Part shown: in pieces, positions 31,535 to 41,727 of the stretch
How positions within the stretch are numbered: the first letter of the stretch is position 1
Layout: each line of letters opens with the position of its first letter
Assembly: GCA_038501625.1 (NCBI GenBank)
Contig: JAZAYU010000019.1
Location: forward strand, 8,281,285-8,345,284
Origin: Corbicula japonica
Taxonomy: Eukaryota > Mollusca > Bivalvia > Venerida > Cyrenidae
Direction of reading: 5' to 3'
DNA: 64,000 nucleotides
The notes under the pieces: generated by a model
What the model was told of the DNA's origin: nothing
Database searches by the model: none
What the model saw: the letters and a program-made list of their open reading frames with translations, nothing else
Program-made: the position numbers and the translations under genes

Positions 31535-33715
31535 ACTGGTACACTGATACTGGTACACTGATGCTGGTACACTGATGCTGGTACTCTGATACTGGTACAT
31601 TGATGCTGTACACTGATGCTGGTACACTGAGCTGGTACACTGATACTGGTACACTGATGCTGGTACACTGATACTGGTACACTGATACTGGTACACTGAT
31701 ACTGGTACACTGATGCTGGTACACTGATGCTGGTACACTGATGCTGGTACACTGATGCTGGTACACTGATACTGGTACACTGATACTGGTACACTGATGC
31801 TGGTACACTGATACTGGTACACTGATGCTGGTACACTGATACTGGTACACTGATGCTGGTACACTGATACTGGTACACTGATGCTGGTACACTGATGCTG
31901 GTACACTGATGCTGGTACACTGATGCTGGTACACTGATACTGGTACACCGATACAGGCACACTGATGCTGGTACACTGATACAGGTACACCAATACTGGG
32001 ACACTGATGCTAGTACACTGATACTGGTACACTGATGCTGGTACACTGATGCTGGTACACTGATACTGGTACACTGATACTGGTACACTGATGCTGTACA
32101 CTGATGCTGGTACACTGATACTGGTACACTGATGCTGGTACACTGATGCTGGTACACTGATGCTGGTACACTGATGCTGGTACACTGATACTGGTACACT
32201 GATACTGGTACACTGATGCTGGTACACTGATGCTGGTACACTGATACTGGTACACTGATACTGGTACACTGATGCTGGTACACTGATACTGGTACACTGA
32301 TGCTGGTACACTGATACTGGTACACTGATGCTGGTACTCTGATGCTGGTACACTGATACTGGTACACCGATACAGGCACACTGATGCTGGTACACTGATA
32401 CAGGTACACCAATACTGGGACACTGATGCTAGTACACTGATACTGGTACACTGATGCTGGTACACTGATGCTGGTACACTGATACTGGTACACTGATACT
32501 GGTACACTGATGCTGTACACTGATGCTGGTACACTGATACTGGTACACTGATGCTGGTACACTGATGCTGGTACACTGATACTGGTACACTTATACTGGT
32601 ACACTGATGCTGTACACTGATGCTGGTACACTGATACTGGTACACTGATGCTGGTACACTGATGCTGGTACACTGATGCTGGTACACTGATACTGGTACA
32701 CTGATACTGGTACACTGATGCTGGTACACTGATGCTGGTACACTGATACTGGTACACTGATACTGGTACACTGATGCTGGTACACTGATACTGGTACACT
32801 GATGCTGGTACACTGATGCTGTTACACTGATGCTGGTACACTGATGCTGGTACACTGATACTGGTACACTGATACTGGTACACTGATACTGGTACACTGA
32901 TGCTGGTACACTGATGCTGGTACACTGATACTGGTACACTGATGCTGGTACACTGATACTGGTACACTGATGCTGGTACACTGATGCTGGTACACTGATA
33001 CTGGTACACTGATACTGGTACACTGATACTGGTACACTGATGCTAGTACACTGATGCTGGTACACTGATGCTGTAACACTGATACTGGTACACTGATGCT
33101 GGTACACTGATGATGGTACACTGATGGTGGTACACTGATACTGGTTCACTGATACTGGTTCACTGATACTGGTTCACTGATATTGGTACACTGATGCTGG
33201 TACACTGATGCTGGTACACTGATAATGGTACACTGATACTGGTACACTGATACTGGTACACTGATGCTGGTACACTGATACTGGTACACTGATGCTGGTA
33301 CACTGATACTGGTACACTGATACTGGTACACTGATGCTGGTACACTGATGCTGGTACACTGATGCTGGTACACTGATACTGGTACACTGATACTGGTACA
33401 CTGATACTGGTACACTGATAAAAAAAGGAAAATACTTATCTTTCAAAGTTTGACTGCGCTGGTACACTGATACTGGTACACTGATGCTGGTACACTGATG
33501 CTGGTACACTGATACTGGTACACTGATACTGGTACACTGACGCTGGTACACTGACGCTGGTACACTGATACTGGTACACTGATACTGGTACACTGATGCT
33601 GGTACACTGATACTTGTACACTGATGCTGGTACACTGATAGTGGTACACTGATACTGGTACACTGATGCTGGTACACTTATACTGGTAAACTGATACTGG
33701 TACACTGATAGTTGT
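31535..33715. repeat. 14-bp minisatellite of about 150 units with two alternating unit types
   Basis: Units read TGGTACACTGATAC or TGGTACACTGATGC and alternate in irregular strings. A 40-bp foreign stretch interrupts at 33,420-33,459. Longer-range order exists: a distinctive run (CACCGATACAGGCACAC, ACCAATACTGGGACAC, GATGCTAGTACAC) occurs at 31,946-32,015 and again about 419 bp later at 32,365-32,435. Three 14-bp units make 42 bp, a multiple of three, so long antisense frames with a Tyr-Gln-Cys-Thr-Ser-Ile pattern are open by geometry. They are not credible proteins. It lies in an intron of the minus-strand gene. Confidence 0.95.
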
Positions 33716-34226
33716 AATTTATTTCCACCGACAAGTACATGTGACTGTAGATAGAAGTTAGTTAACACACTGGTAATTTTGGTTGACGGTCACTAGAATG
33801 TGGGAGATTAGGCACGAGGACAGCAAGACGAATAACTGTAAAACAGCTTGTTACTGTATTGAAGTGTTGCTATGGAGGCCCGACTGCTCAATGTGTATGT
33901 GTGATAGAATGTGAGTTTACCAGTGACTGTCAATTTAAAACAATGAAAACCCATCGTCACATCTATTTAGATAAAAATTAACATCGTTGGAAATGAGCAT
34001 TATCGCCACTTGATTAATTTGTAAACAGTAATTATGAAATACAATTTTAGTGCTTTTATACATTCTATGCGGTTTAGGTAACAAAAAGGCCTCATAAAAA
34101 TATGAATCATGTCGCTAGATGTACAGTTACATGTATAAGTACAACTACATGTGGAAAGTGTATATAATTAAACAGTATGAATTAAATAGGCCGTACCTTT
34201 TCCTTTAAAGGTTTGCTATTTATTAC
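33716..34226. other. Intron sequence, nothing recognised
   Basis: AT-rich; several short TACATGTA phrases between 34,120 and 34,250, no tandem structure. Confidence 0.4.
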
Positions 34227-34301
34227 CTTATATGGTACATGTATAATTACGTTTCTTTCCGTGGTCGACGCACTATCCATCTGTTTGTCTTCTCTGTCGA
34301 T
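34227..34301 (-). CDS. 25-codon internal exon of the acidic-protein gene
   Basis: Minus sense: the acceptor TTTTTATTTCCAG, then 75 bp open in phase 0, then the donor AAG|GTAATA. The peptide begins IDREDKQMDSASTTERN and ends VPYK. Phase 0 on both sides matches the acceptor phase of the terminal exon 30,960-31,352. An alternative donor (AAC|GTAATT) would end it 24 bp earlier, also in phase. Support is by splice signals and open frame only. Confidence 0.45.
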
Positions 34302-34869
34302 CTGGAAATAAAAAATAGAATGAAGCAAAACACAATGTTAACCTTACAAAGAAAGAACCGGCGACATCAATATACAAGATGTTTTAATTTTTCTGAAGAG
34401 ATAACTTAATGCCGCGGAATGTCAGTTAATTAAGCACCAGAAAGGAAAGTAGCTAGCCCTTTATTTATGTGGATTCATAATTGTGCTGGGGGTGGGGGTC
34501 CCAAGAAATGTTACCCGGAAAATTTTGAAGACAAAATTGAGTTTTCTAACGCGGATGGGTCCTTAATTTGATATTTAGTAGTGTAGAAACTGCAATGATT
34601 TTTTTGCGATGATCATGTAGGCTAGTCAAATACGTATTCTCCTTTTTTGCTGAGATTGTTTCAATCCTTCCGTCCAATTATGTGGATTCAGTCTCGTACT
34701 CGCGTAAAGACCGCTACGCGCCTGCCAGAACGAGGTATATAAATGTATGTTGAATCCCAGTCTAGTGGTTTACGATTAGCCTAATATATTTTCGAAAGAC
34801 TGCGTTAAATCCGTTTTTCTCTCCTCCTATGAATATCCACTGAACAATTTCCAAAATGCCAGAGATCTA
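34302..34869. other. Non-coding stretch, nothing recognised
   Basis: Presumed intron. It has a GGGGGTGGGGGTCCC strip at 34,487-34,502 and no repeat family that I recognise. Confidence 0.4.
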
Positions 34870-35016
34870 GGCCCAAGATAATAAAACTGAGTGTGGAGGC
34901 CAGCCTCAAATCTCAAGCATCTGATTGGCTGAAATAGCGCCCAGTCGCAATTTCAGTCAATCAAATGCTTGAGACTTGAGACTGATCATCAGTTTCAGCT
35001 TTATAATCTTGGGCCC
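34870..35016. repeat. Hairpin MITE, third copy of the CTCAAATCTCAAGCATCTGA family
   Basis: Begins GGCCCAAGATAATAAAACTG and ends CAGCTTTATAATCTTGGGCC. Its arms are more diverged than at 19,115, with a centre around GCGCCCAGTCGC. Confidence 0.85.
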
Positions 35017-35490
35017 TTTATGTTCGGTTACCAGCCTGATGGTACTTTTGCTCGCCTCTTGCCTCAGTCAGTCTTTTCCGTACTGTGATTGAAGCCAGAA
35101 TAAAGTTGACAGAGGTGTCAACGGAAAAGTTTTACCTTATGTGATACTTAAAAGAATATCCTGAATCTAATTCTGTTATCTTTAAATGTTAGCTGGAAAT
35201 GTACGAAACCGCCCTGCATTCGGGATTTTGTAAAAAAAAATAACGTTCAGTAAAACGTCTTCTCAAAGACCACCTCTGGGACTGGACAAGAGAGGTCCAA
35301 ATACTGTTCTTAATTCCGAGGTGGAAGTTAGTGCAAAAAGGGACATTAAACTAGTGGTCTCATAAACGGGTGGCCTTAAAACTGGGCCGGTCTTTACGAG
35401 TGGTTTTGTTGTACAATTAAATCAAAACATTTTTGGGACACATCCGGCCCGATGAATCATTTTCGAAATGACAGCTGCTTTAACAATTTC
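35017..35490. other. Non-coding stretch, nothing recognised
   Basis: Presumed intron or intergenic sequence without repeats or supported exons. Confidence 0.4.
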
Positions 35491-35725
35491 CTCCATATAT
35501 ACGCATTTTAACGCATGTGCAACCAGTGTAGATCCAGATCAGCCGGCAAATTCGTGCCGTCTGATCAGGATCTGCACTGGGTCGCATTGTGGTCTGAAAT
35601 TACCTAACGAATCAAAAAGCGAACACTTTAGATCCTGATCAGACGGCACGGATGTGTCGGCTGATCTGGATCTAAACTGTTCGCCCACGCAATAAAGGTA
35701 TATCCATGGAGAAAAGAGTTAAAGG
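35491..35725. repeat. Well-preserved AGATCCAGATCAGC fold-back MITE
   Basis: From CTCCATATATACGCATTTTA through TGTAGATCCAGATCAGCCGG and TGCCGTCTGATCAGGATCTG, the linker ACCTAACGAATCAAAAAGCG, and the inverse half GATCCTGATCAGACGGCACG and GCTGATCTGGATCTAAAC, to ATATCCATGGAG. Nearly full length. Confidence 0.85.
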
Positions 35726-35816
35726 CGCAATGGACACGGCAAAATCAGGTTTTTAAAAAGAGATTTACCACATTGTTACATACATTGGCTGTCAATGCAA
35801 ATTAAATAACCATAAG

Positions 35817-36333
35817 TCTGATTTGCTTAATATTTTATTGTTACTAGTAGTTAAATCATGAACTATAATGAAATGTACACTGGAGTACAGCTCTGCACTT
35901 TCATTAATTCCGGGAGTCTAAATGACAGACTAACTGTCTGGAATGTTTCGTCTCCGGATATAATGTTCTATACTAACTGGGTGGGCACTTGGGCATTTCG
36001 AGCTTGTTGATGATTGTTCCAGTGATCTCACTGCCTCCGGGGTCAACACACTAACACTGTGAGCCTTGGCACTGCACGGACTCGTACTCTCCCTCCAGTG
36101 TACACTTAGGCTTGTAGGTTCCAAGCATACCTGTACTGTGCTGTATCAACTGGAACACATGTGCTCATATTCTCCCCTACAATTACACGATAATGTCATA
36201 AGCATTCAACAAAGAGATATCTTGTCACATGAAAGGTTAAATTCTTCCTTATTGAAAACATTTCTAAACAGTCATGAAGTCTTATTATTTATTGGATTAT
36301 GTCAATAAAATCAACTTAATACTTTACTCCGAC
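35817..36333. repeat. Tandem segmental duplication of about 515 bp, copy 1
   Basis: Matches 36,527-37,035 along its length with scattered substitutions. It includes a thyroglobulin type-1 exon on the minus strand. Pieces of the AGATCCAGATCAGC MITE (GACCAGTGTAGATCCAG) lie at the ends of both copies. Confidence 0.85.
35978..36130 (-). pseudogene. Thyroglobulin type-1 domain exon, copy 1, one in-frame stop
   Basis: Minus sense: 153 bp between an acceptor (CAGCACAGTACAG) and a donor-like GTTAGT, phases 1 and 1. The frame gives GTYKPKCTLEGEYESVQC, then QGSQC, a TAG, then CVDPGGSEITGT and, after a linker, a final CPP. This is the Tg1 pattern with the invariant Trp of CWCV replaced by TAG. Tg1 modules occur in secreted protease inhibitors and matrix proteins and are usually encoded by symmetric 1-1 exons. 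With the stop the exon can only be non-coding or skipped. The donor is also weaker (GTTAGT) than in copy 2. Confidence 0.75.
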
Positions 36334-36478
36334 CACAGGAACCTGAATTTCTTTCAATAGTTACCCCGATCCCACATATATGACGTTTGACCCTATATAC
36401 ATAATATATATGTATATATGGTCAAACGTCATATATGTGGGATCGAGGTGATTATTGAAAGAAATTCAGGTTCCTGTG
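36334..36478. repeat. 145-bp near-perfect palindrome between the duplicated segments
   Basis: CACAGGAACCTGAATTTC at the left pairs with GAAATTCAGGTTCCTGTG at the right. The arms continue through CGATCCCACATATATGACG and its inverse to an ATATATATGTATATA centre. It looks like a fold-back MITE inserted exactly at the junction of the tandem duplication. Confidence 0.9.
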
Positions 36479-36526
36479 CTCCAACACATGTGTGACCAGT
36501 GTAGATCCAGATCAGCCGACACATTC

Positions 36527-37035
36527 GTGATTTGCTAAATATTCGATTGTTAGTAAAAATTATGAACTACAATGAAATGTACACTGGAGTACAGCTCTGC
36601 ACTTTCATTAATTCCGAGAGTCTTAAAGACAGACTAACTGTCTGGAATGTTACGTATCCGGATATAATGGTCTATACTTACTTGGTGGGCACTTGGGCAT
36701 TTCGGGCTTGTTGATGATTGTTCCAGTGATCTCATTGCCTCCGCGGTCGACACACTAACACTGTTAGCCTTGGCACTGCACGGACTCGTACTCTCCCTGC
36801 AGTGTACACTTAGGCTTGTAGGTTCCAAGCATACCTGTACTGTGCTGTATCAACTGGAACACATGTGCTCAGATTCTCCCCTACAATTACACGATAATGT
36901 CATAAGCATTCAACAAAGAGAAATCTAGTCACATGAAAGGTTAAAATCTTCCTTATTTAAAAAAAAATCTAAACACCGTCATAAAGCCACGAGATGTGAA
37001 TTATTTCAATAAAATCCACTTAATTCTTTACTCCA
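36527..37035. repeat. Tandem segmental duplication of about 510 bp, copy 2
   Basis: Second copy. It is separated from copy 1 by a 145-bp palindrome and a 48-bp MITE fragment, and followed by another MITE fragment at 37,031-37,075. Confidence 0.85.
36682..36834 (-). pseudogene. Thyroglobulin type-1 domain exon, copy 2, two in-frame stops
   Basis: Same 153-bp exon structure with a strong donor (AAG|TAAGTATAG region, GTAAGT at 36,676-36,681 in inverse) and the same acceptor. It reads KPKCTLQGEYESVQCQG, a TAA, QC, the same TAG as copy 1, then CVDRGGNEITGT. The shared TAG dates the Trp loss before the duplication. The extra TAA came later. Confidence 0.75.
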
Positions 37036-37380
37036 TCACATGTGTGACCAGTGTAGATCCAGGTCGTACATTCGGTGAGTGTGGTCGAAGTAAGTTTGAT
37101 AAGAGAATCGCGTCAATTTCGGCATTAGAATGCCTTTAAACAACAGTATCGTCTGAACATAACACAGTTGCCAGAGAGTTACAAATCTGTAAAACCAAAG
37201 TTTGTTATGTTCATTTAACATAAATATTAACTTGCCTTATTGTTCAGGTATAAATATTAAATTTTGTAAAAGGCATTCAATATCAATTTCCGGCACATTC
37301 TAGACTGAAGGGTGGTTGCATACTTGACCTTATGAAATTAGAAGTTACTGATGTTTAAAGATTTGTAAAGGAACTCTCAC
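37036..37380. other. Non-coding stretch with a MITE fragment at its left edge
   Basis: 37,031-37,075 holds a fragment (CATGTGTGACCAGTGTAGAT) of the fold-back MITE. The rest shows no structure. Confidence 0.4.
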
Positions 37381-37428
37381 CATACATATTATCTTGTCCG
37401 TACCGCACCATCTTCTGCCACTGCTGTG
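37381..37428 (-). CDS. Candidate 48-bp phase 1-1 exon upstream of the Tg1 exons
   Basis: Minus sense: acceptor CCTGTTCTCAG, 48 bp, donor GTGAGAG. In phase 1 it reads QQWQKMVRYGQDNMY with split codons at both ends, and it is compatible in phase with the Tg1 exons. It is short, so chance cannot be excluded; a second phase is open as well. The LTR element inserted 77 bp upstream of it. Confidence 0.3.
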
Positions 37429-37505
37429 CTGAGAACAGGATCATTCTACACGTACAAACTAGAGTCCTTCACAAAATTGTCACATTACAGATCTTTCATT
37501 ATTCC

Positions 37506-37740
37506 TGTGGTGACGCTAGACTGTTATACAGCACAGTCCGGTCCGGTACGGGCGGTACCGGGAGATAGCGGAGTTAGTATCATCCGGGGACGTAGTGTAC
37601 ATCCAGCGCTCGTAGAAAACGGTTCACCTAGACTAGATTACTTTATCGTTGGACATCCTTGGGACAGATTCGCATCAAGAAGTAGTAAGTGCACTTTCCT
37701 TTCCATCTTGTATTTATCTGATTAAATACGCGGTTCAACA
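37506..37740 (+). repeat. 5' LTR
   Basis: 235 bp, TG...CA. No difference from the 3' LTR was noticed on reading. It contains GTCCGGTCCGGTACGGGCGG near its start. A splice-donor-like AAGTAGTAAGT lies near its 3' end. Confidence 0.92.
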
Positions 37741-38191
37741 TTGGTGGCAGCGTTCATAAAACGAACCATCGCTCTGCCAAAATCGCCACCTAAAACAACT
37801 TGGGTCAGCCGTCCGGTACGACCCAAACCTTTTGAACCGAAGAGGGAAAGGATTAGTTGGTTGGAATCAATGTATTTGCAGTTAAGTATCACAGCCACAT
37901 TCTTATTTCGATAAATTTGGCCGTAAATTGTGTTATTTTCTGCATTTGTTTTGATTTTCCATCTGCGCATGTTCTAACGGAAACACTGGTATTTCCGGCA
38001 GTGCGAATTTCAAAGTACAGAAAAATAAGCAGTTTTTGTATAAGTGAGGCCGTCCGGTAAGCTTATACATCATTCCATTCAATAAGTTGTTGCCACTTAG
38101 AATTGGGAGGAGTGTTGTGGTTTATTGAAAATTATTTTTCTGTAATTTGATTATTGTTCCTTTCGGGCAAAAATAGACCTCTATTTTTGCG

Positions 38192-39619
38192 ATGTCAGCA
38201 AAAGGATCACCTCCATCGGTAGAGGGGTCTATGTCTGGGTTGTCAGTAGCCGACCGGCTGAAAGGTGCTGCACCAGCAGAAGAGCAGGAGATGGCAGCAG
38301 TCTTACCTAAGATTGCCGTCAACTATGTACCAGCTGCAGATTTGGAAACCATTCCAGGTATAAAGTCAAGGTTAGCAAAGGCGCTTATTACTGTTCGCGA
38401 AAATAGCGGTAATTTGACATTGGACGTCCTTGAGACAATATGTCGTCGAAAATTCACTGCTCAGGTCGTGGAGATGCTTGATTTTAAACCAAATCCAGCT
38501 CTCTCCGCCTCGTCCAGTGAAGATGAGGAGGACCACGAAGACAAGGATGAACAGCCCTCGCAAGCTGTTAAAAATGTGTTGCCACAGGTCCAACAGGCTC
38601 CTGTAAGTATTGAACCACAAATACCATCAAGCCGTGTGACGACGCCATATGTGCCCAAAATGGCACCAGATTACATGTCTAGCCGTCCGGTAAGACATGC
38701 CCCAGCAGCCGCGTCAACACCAGCATGTTGGCCAGATATGGGCGCAATCCCCAGGGCAAAAATGCCAGTTCCAACACCATTTCACAATTATGACAGTGAT
38801 GATGAGACCTCTCATTGTCAGCAGCCCTCCAGAAGGTCGTCCCGTGTACGCGAAATTGTTGCGTCATTACCGAAACACCTAACTTTCAATGGCAAGGGCA
38901 ACTGGAGTGCATTTAAGCTGAAATTCACTCAGTATGCTCGAGTTTGTGAGTGGACAGACGAAGAGTGCCTGAATGGCCTAGTATGGTGTCTAACAGACAA
39001 AGCGTTAGACTATTACACTGTGATAAGCGGTCGTAATGAAACCTTTTCTTACCGTAGCTTATTACGCAGACTGGAAGAGCGTTTCGGTGAACATGAGCTA
39101 CCAGCAGCAGCTCAAGTTCGATTTCAACAAGCTACCCAGAACTCTGATGAATCTCTAGAAGAGTGGGCAGACCGTGTGCTAACATTAGCTACACGTGCGT
39201 TTCAAACTGTTCCGGTAGAATTTGCTACAGAGCAATCCGTGAGTCGGTTTTGCCAGGGCATGATAGACAAGGATGCAGGGCAACACGTCTTTCTGAAGGA
39301 GCCGAGAACAATACAGATAGCTGTGCAGATGGTACGAAAGTACCAACAGGTGCATACGGCTATGTATGGTAAGCAGAAGCAGAAAAAGCGTGATAACTCT
39401 GATGAATATGCACCTGTCTATGCGGTAGCCAGTGCACCGTCTGAGGTGCATCCCTTTATGAAGGCACTCGAAGAATTGGAGCAAAGGCTTCAAAAATCTC
39501 TTTTGGAGTGTATGAACTGTGGGCAACGTGGACGCCAGTCGACAGCTTGTTATAACTGCGGTGTGGAGGGGCACTTTAGGAAAGATTGTCCTAAACTCAA
39601 AGAGGACAATGACGATTAG
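38192..39619 (+). CDS. LTR-retrotransposon Gag polyprotein
   Basis: 475 aa from ATG 38,192. The N-terminal region (about residues 45-100) contains a compact helical segment resembling a helix-hairpin-helix (LETIPGIKSRLAKALI). An acidic linker (SSSEDEEDHEDKDE) and a Pro-rich stretch follow. The capsid-like core spans about 225-400 (for example FNGKGNWSAFKLKFTQYA and SLEEWADRVLTLA). A degenerate Cys pair (CMNC) and one complete CCHC knuckle end it, CYNCGVEGHFRKDC at 453-466. Gag packages element RNA in virus-like particles. The frame is unbroken, unlike pol, which fits selection for trans-mobilisation. The overlapping shorter frames are shadows. Confidence 0.85.
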   Translation: MSAKGSPPSVEGSMSGLSVADRLKGAAPAEEQEMAAVLPKIAVNYVPAADLETIPGIKSRLAKALITVRENSGNLTLDVLETICRRKFTAQVVEMLDFKPNPALSASSSEDEEDHEDKDEQPSQAVKNVLPQVQQAPVSIEPQIPSSRVTTPYVPKMAPDYMSSRPVRHAPAAASTPACWPDMGAIPRAKMPVPTPFHNYDSDDETSHCQQPSRRSSRVREIVASLPKHLTFNGKGNWSAFKLKFTQYARVCEWTDEECLNGLVWCLTDKALDYYTVISGRNETFSYRSLLRRLEERFGEHELPAAAQVRFQQATQNSDESLEEWADRVLTLATRAFQTVPVEFATEQSVSRFCQGMIDKDAGQHVFLKEPRTIQIAVQMVRKYQQVHTAMYGKQKQKKRDNSDEYAPVYAVASAPSEVHPFMKALEELEQRLQKSLLECMNCGQRGRQSTACYNCGVEGHFRKDCPKLKEDNDD

Positions 39620-40519
39620 GCCACTCAAAGACATGGATTGAAGTAGCAGACTTGCTTTTTCAATTCATTCAACCTGCAGAAAGTGAGGCTGATTCAGCCG
39701 TCCGGCTACATAATCAACCTCAGCCGTCTGGCTATAACCAAAATCATGATGGGATCCTGATCCAAGATGTATACAACACTTCACAAGCCGACTGGCTAGC
39801 TGAAGCAATACAGAGCAATCGTTAAAGTGCAGTACTGGTGTTAACAATACACCGGAACACTGTATCTCTGATGTAACTTTTACTGAACCAGGTAATGACA
39901 TTCATCAGCCGTCCGGTAGTATGATGTCATATCAACAAGCACCTAGATCAGGTAATGACGTTCATCAGCCGTCCGGTAGTATGACGTCATATCAATAAGT
40001 ACCGACCAGTAAATCAGTTACAGCACTACTGTATACTTTAGACACACCTGATTTAATATGCGGAAATCCAAGGGGTAAAACTGACCCAGGGTAGTCCAGG
40101 GAGGGGGGACGCTCTCTTCCGAATCAAACAAAAGAGAAAGTTGTTTGTCAAATACGGTCAGGTTCTTAATTTACTGTGGAGGTCCGTATAGAAAAACCAA
40201 TGTGTAAAAACTATTGTTGAACGAATGCTCCAGTGCCCATCATTTCTGGTAGGGAATATAACTTTCTTAATAAATAAAACGATTAAATTAAGGGATGTTT
40301 AGTTCTTTTTCTGCAGGGAGGGAGATGGTTAGGACGGGATTTGTTGAAGTGCCAATGAAAAAATTAGGGATAAGTAGTACAAAGAAAATGTCTATGTAGC
40401 TCCCATATAACAAGAAACATAACTTTGGTTTGACATTTTTGTATGCTTTGCTGGTGAAGAAGAGGCTCATTTGCAGAAATGCTGAAAGCAGGTGTAATGT
40501 AAGAGTCTGCCTCAGACTA
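39620..40519 (+). other. Gag-pol gap with repeated GCCGTCCGGY motifs
   Basis: No pol frame is recognisable. A direct repeat of about 60 bp (CAGGTAATGACGTTCATCAG and what follows it) occurs at about 39,890-39,945 and 39,950-40,005, each with GCCGTCCGGTAGTATGAYGT. Protease is missing. Confidence 0.6.
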
Positions 40520-40975
40520 GGCATCTGTGGGTGAGATGGTGTGTCGACTACAGAGCGTTGAATGAGGTTACAATCAAGGATGTATTTCCATTATCGCTGG
40601 TTTGCCTTGACACCCTGGTTGGCAGTGTTTGGGTCTCCAAACTGGATGCCAACTCGGAATATTGACAGATGCGGATCATGGAGGAAGATTGCAAAAAGAC
40701 TGCTTTCATCACCAAGTAGCGTCTCTTTGAGCATGTACGGATGGAGTTTGGTTTGACGGCACCTGTACCTACATGTGCTAAACCAATAGGAAGTTTGTTG
40801 TAGGGATAGACCACGCGAGTCTAAGATGGCTGATGAGATTTCCTGAACCTCAGGGTCAGTTGGTGAGATGGTCGGAGGATCTATCTCGGTTTAACATGGT
40901 GTTGAAACATCGTGCGGGTCGTGAGCATGGAAATGCTGATGCACTGTCCCGACCGCCGGCACCTGAAGGTCAGTG
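40520..40975 (+). pseudogene. Remnants of Gypsy reverse transcriptase and RNase H
   Basis: 40,530-40,760 reads WCVDYRALNEVTIKDVFPL, then VWVSKLDANSEY, a stop, and KKTAFITK, a stop, then RLFEHVRMEFGL: RT blocks 1-3. It then jumps to an RNase H end (HASLRWLMRFPEPQ, REHGNADALSRPPA) at about 40,813-40,970. The YxDD block and most of RNase H are deleted. At least one stop is a Trp-codon-type change. The enzyme cannot be functional. Confidence 0.8.
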
Positions 40976-41711
40976 CATGGCATTTGCTGCCGGAGTGCGA
41001 CTGGAGGACTTACCCTGTGGAGGTTGTAAAACTATGCTAAAGCCCATGAAAATTGGGGATCCTTTTACGAGGCTGTAGACGACGCAGTGCCGTTGGTGAC
41101 CAAGGCTGTTCACCTTCGTACCCTGTTGTTGGCCACTTCAGGATTGACCAAGGTGTGCTTTGGGGAACCACAAGGGCATGGGTACGACTGTCTACGGGAA
41201 GCGTGATGAAGTCAAAATCAGTCAGGCGGAAGTTTACAACAAGGTGGTTAATCAGGTTAACCTTGACCTGATAACGGAGATGTCAGAGTCCAGAAGTCTG
41301 GATGCAAGCAGATTGCATTACCAAATGCAGTCTAGTCTTGCAAGCGGAAACAAGCAAGATCCTCCTGCGGTTGGATCACCTATTCCTATGCCGTCCGGTT
41401 TGGATAGGTGAACAAGTCCTGCGCCGTCCGGTCAGGGCTCTACAGGTCTCAACCCAGTCGTCTTGCGATGAAGCCAATCGGAGGATATATCAGCATCCCA
41501 CGGGGTGGTTTGGTGCGACCCGTGGTAAGGTTAGGTCTCAGATCAGTTACCTAACTGTTCTGTTGCCGAGTACTAGTACTGGTCATTCACCCAGGAAGCC
41601 CACTTTCAACCCTGTTGACTGTGGGGAGCTGCTGCACAACTCAGAACCGAATGGTATACCATCCGTGGTCCTGTCGCCATGGAGACGTCACGCAGGAGTC
41701 CGTCCTTCAAA
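40976..41711 (+). other. 3' internal part of the LTR element, no intact integrase
   Basis: Short frames only. There are weak hints of an integrase C-terminal tail (EQVLRRPVRALQ near 41,410) but no HHCC or DDE motif. Two more GCCGTCCGGT motifs lie at 41,390 and 41,423. Confidence 0.5.
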
Positions 41712-41727
41712 ATAAAACGGGGAGGAG

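Noticed and set aside
31420..33768. Long antisense ORFs (up to 529 codons) with Tyr-Gln-Cys/Ser-Val repeats
   Set aside because: They translate a 14-bp minisatellite whose 42-bp super-period keeps frames open; several overlapping frames are open at once and the array lies in an intron.
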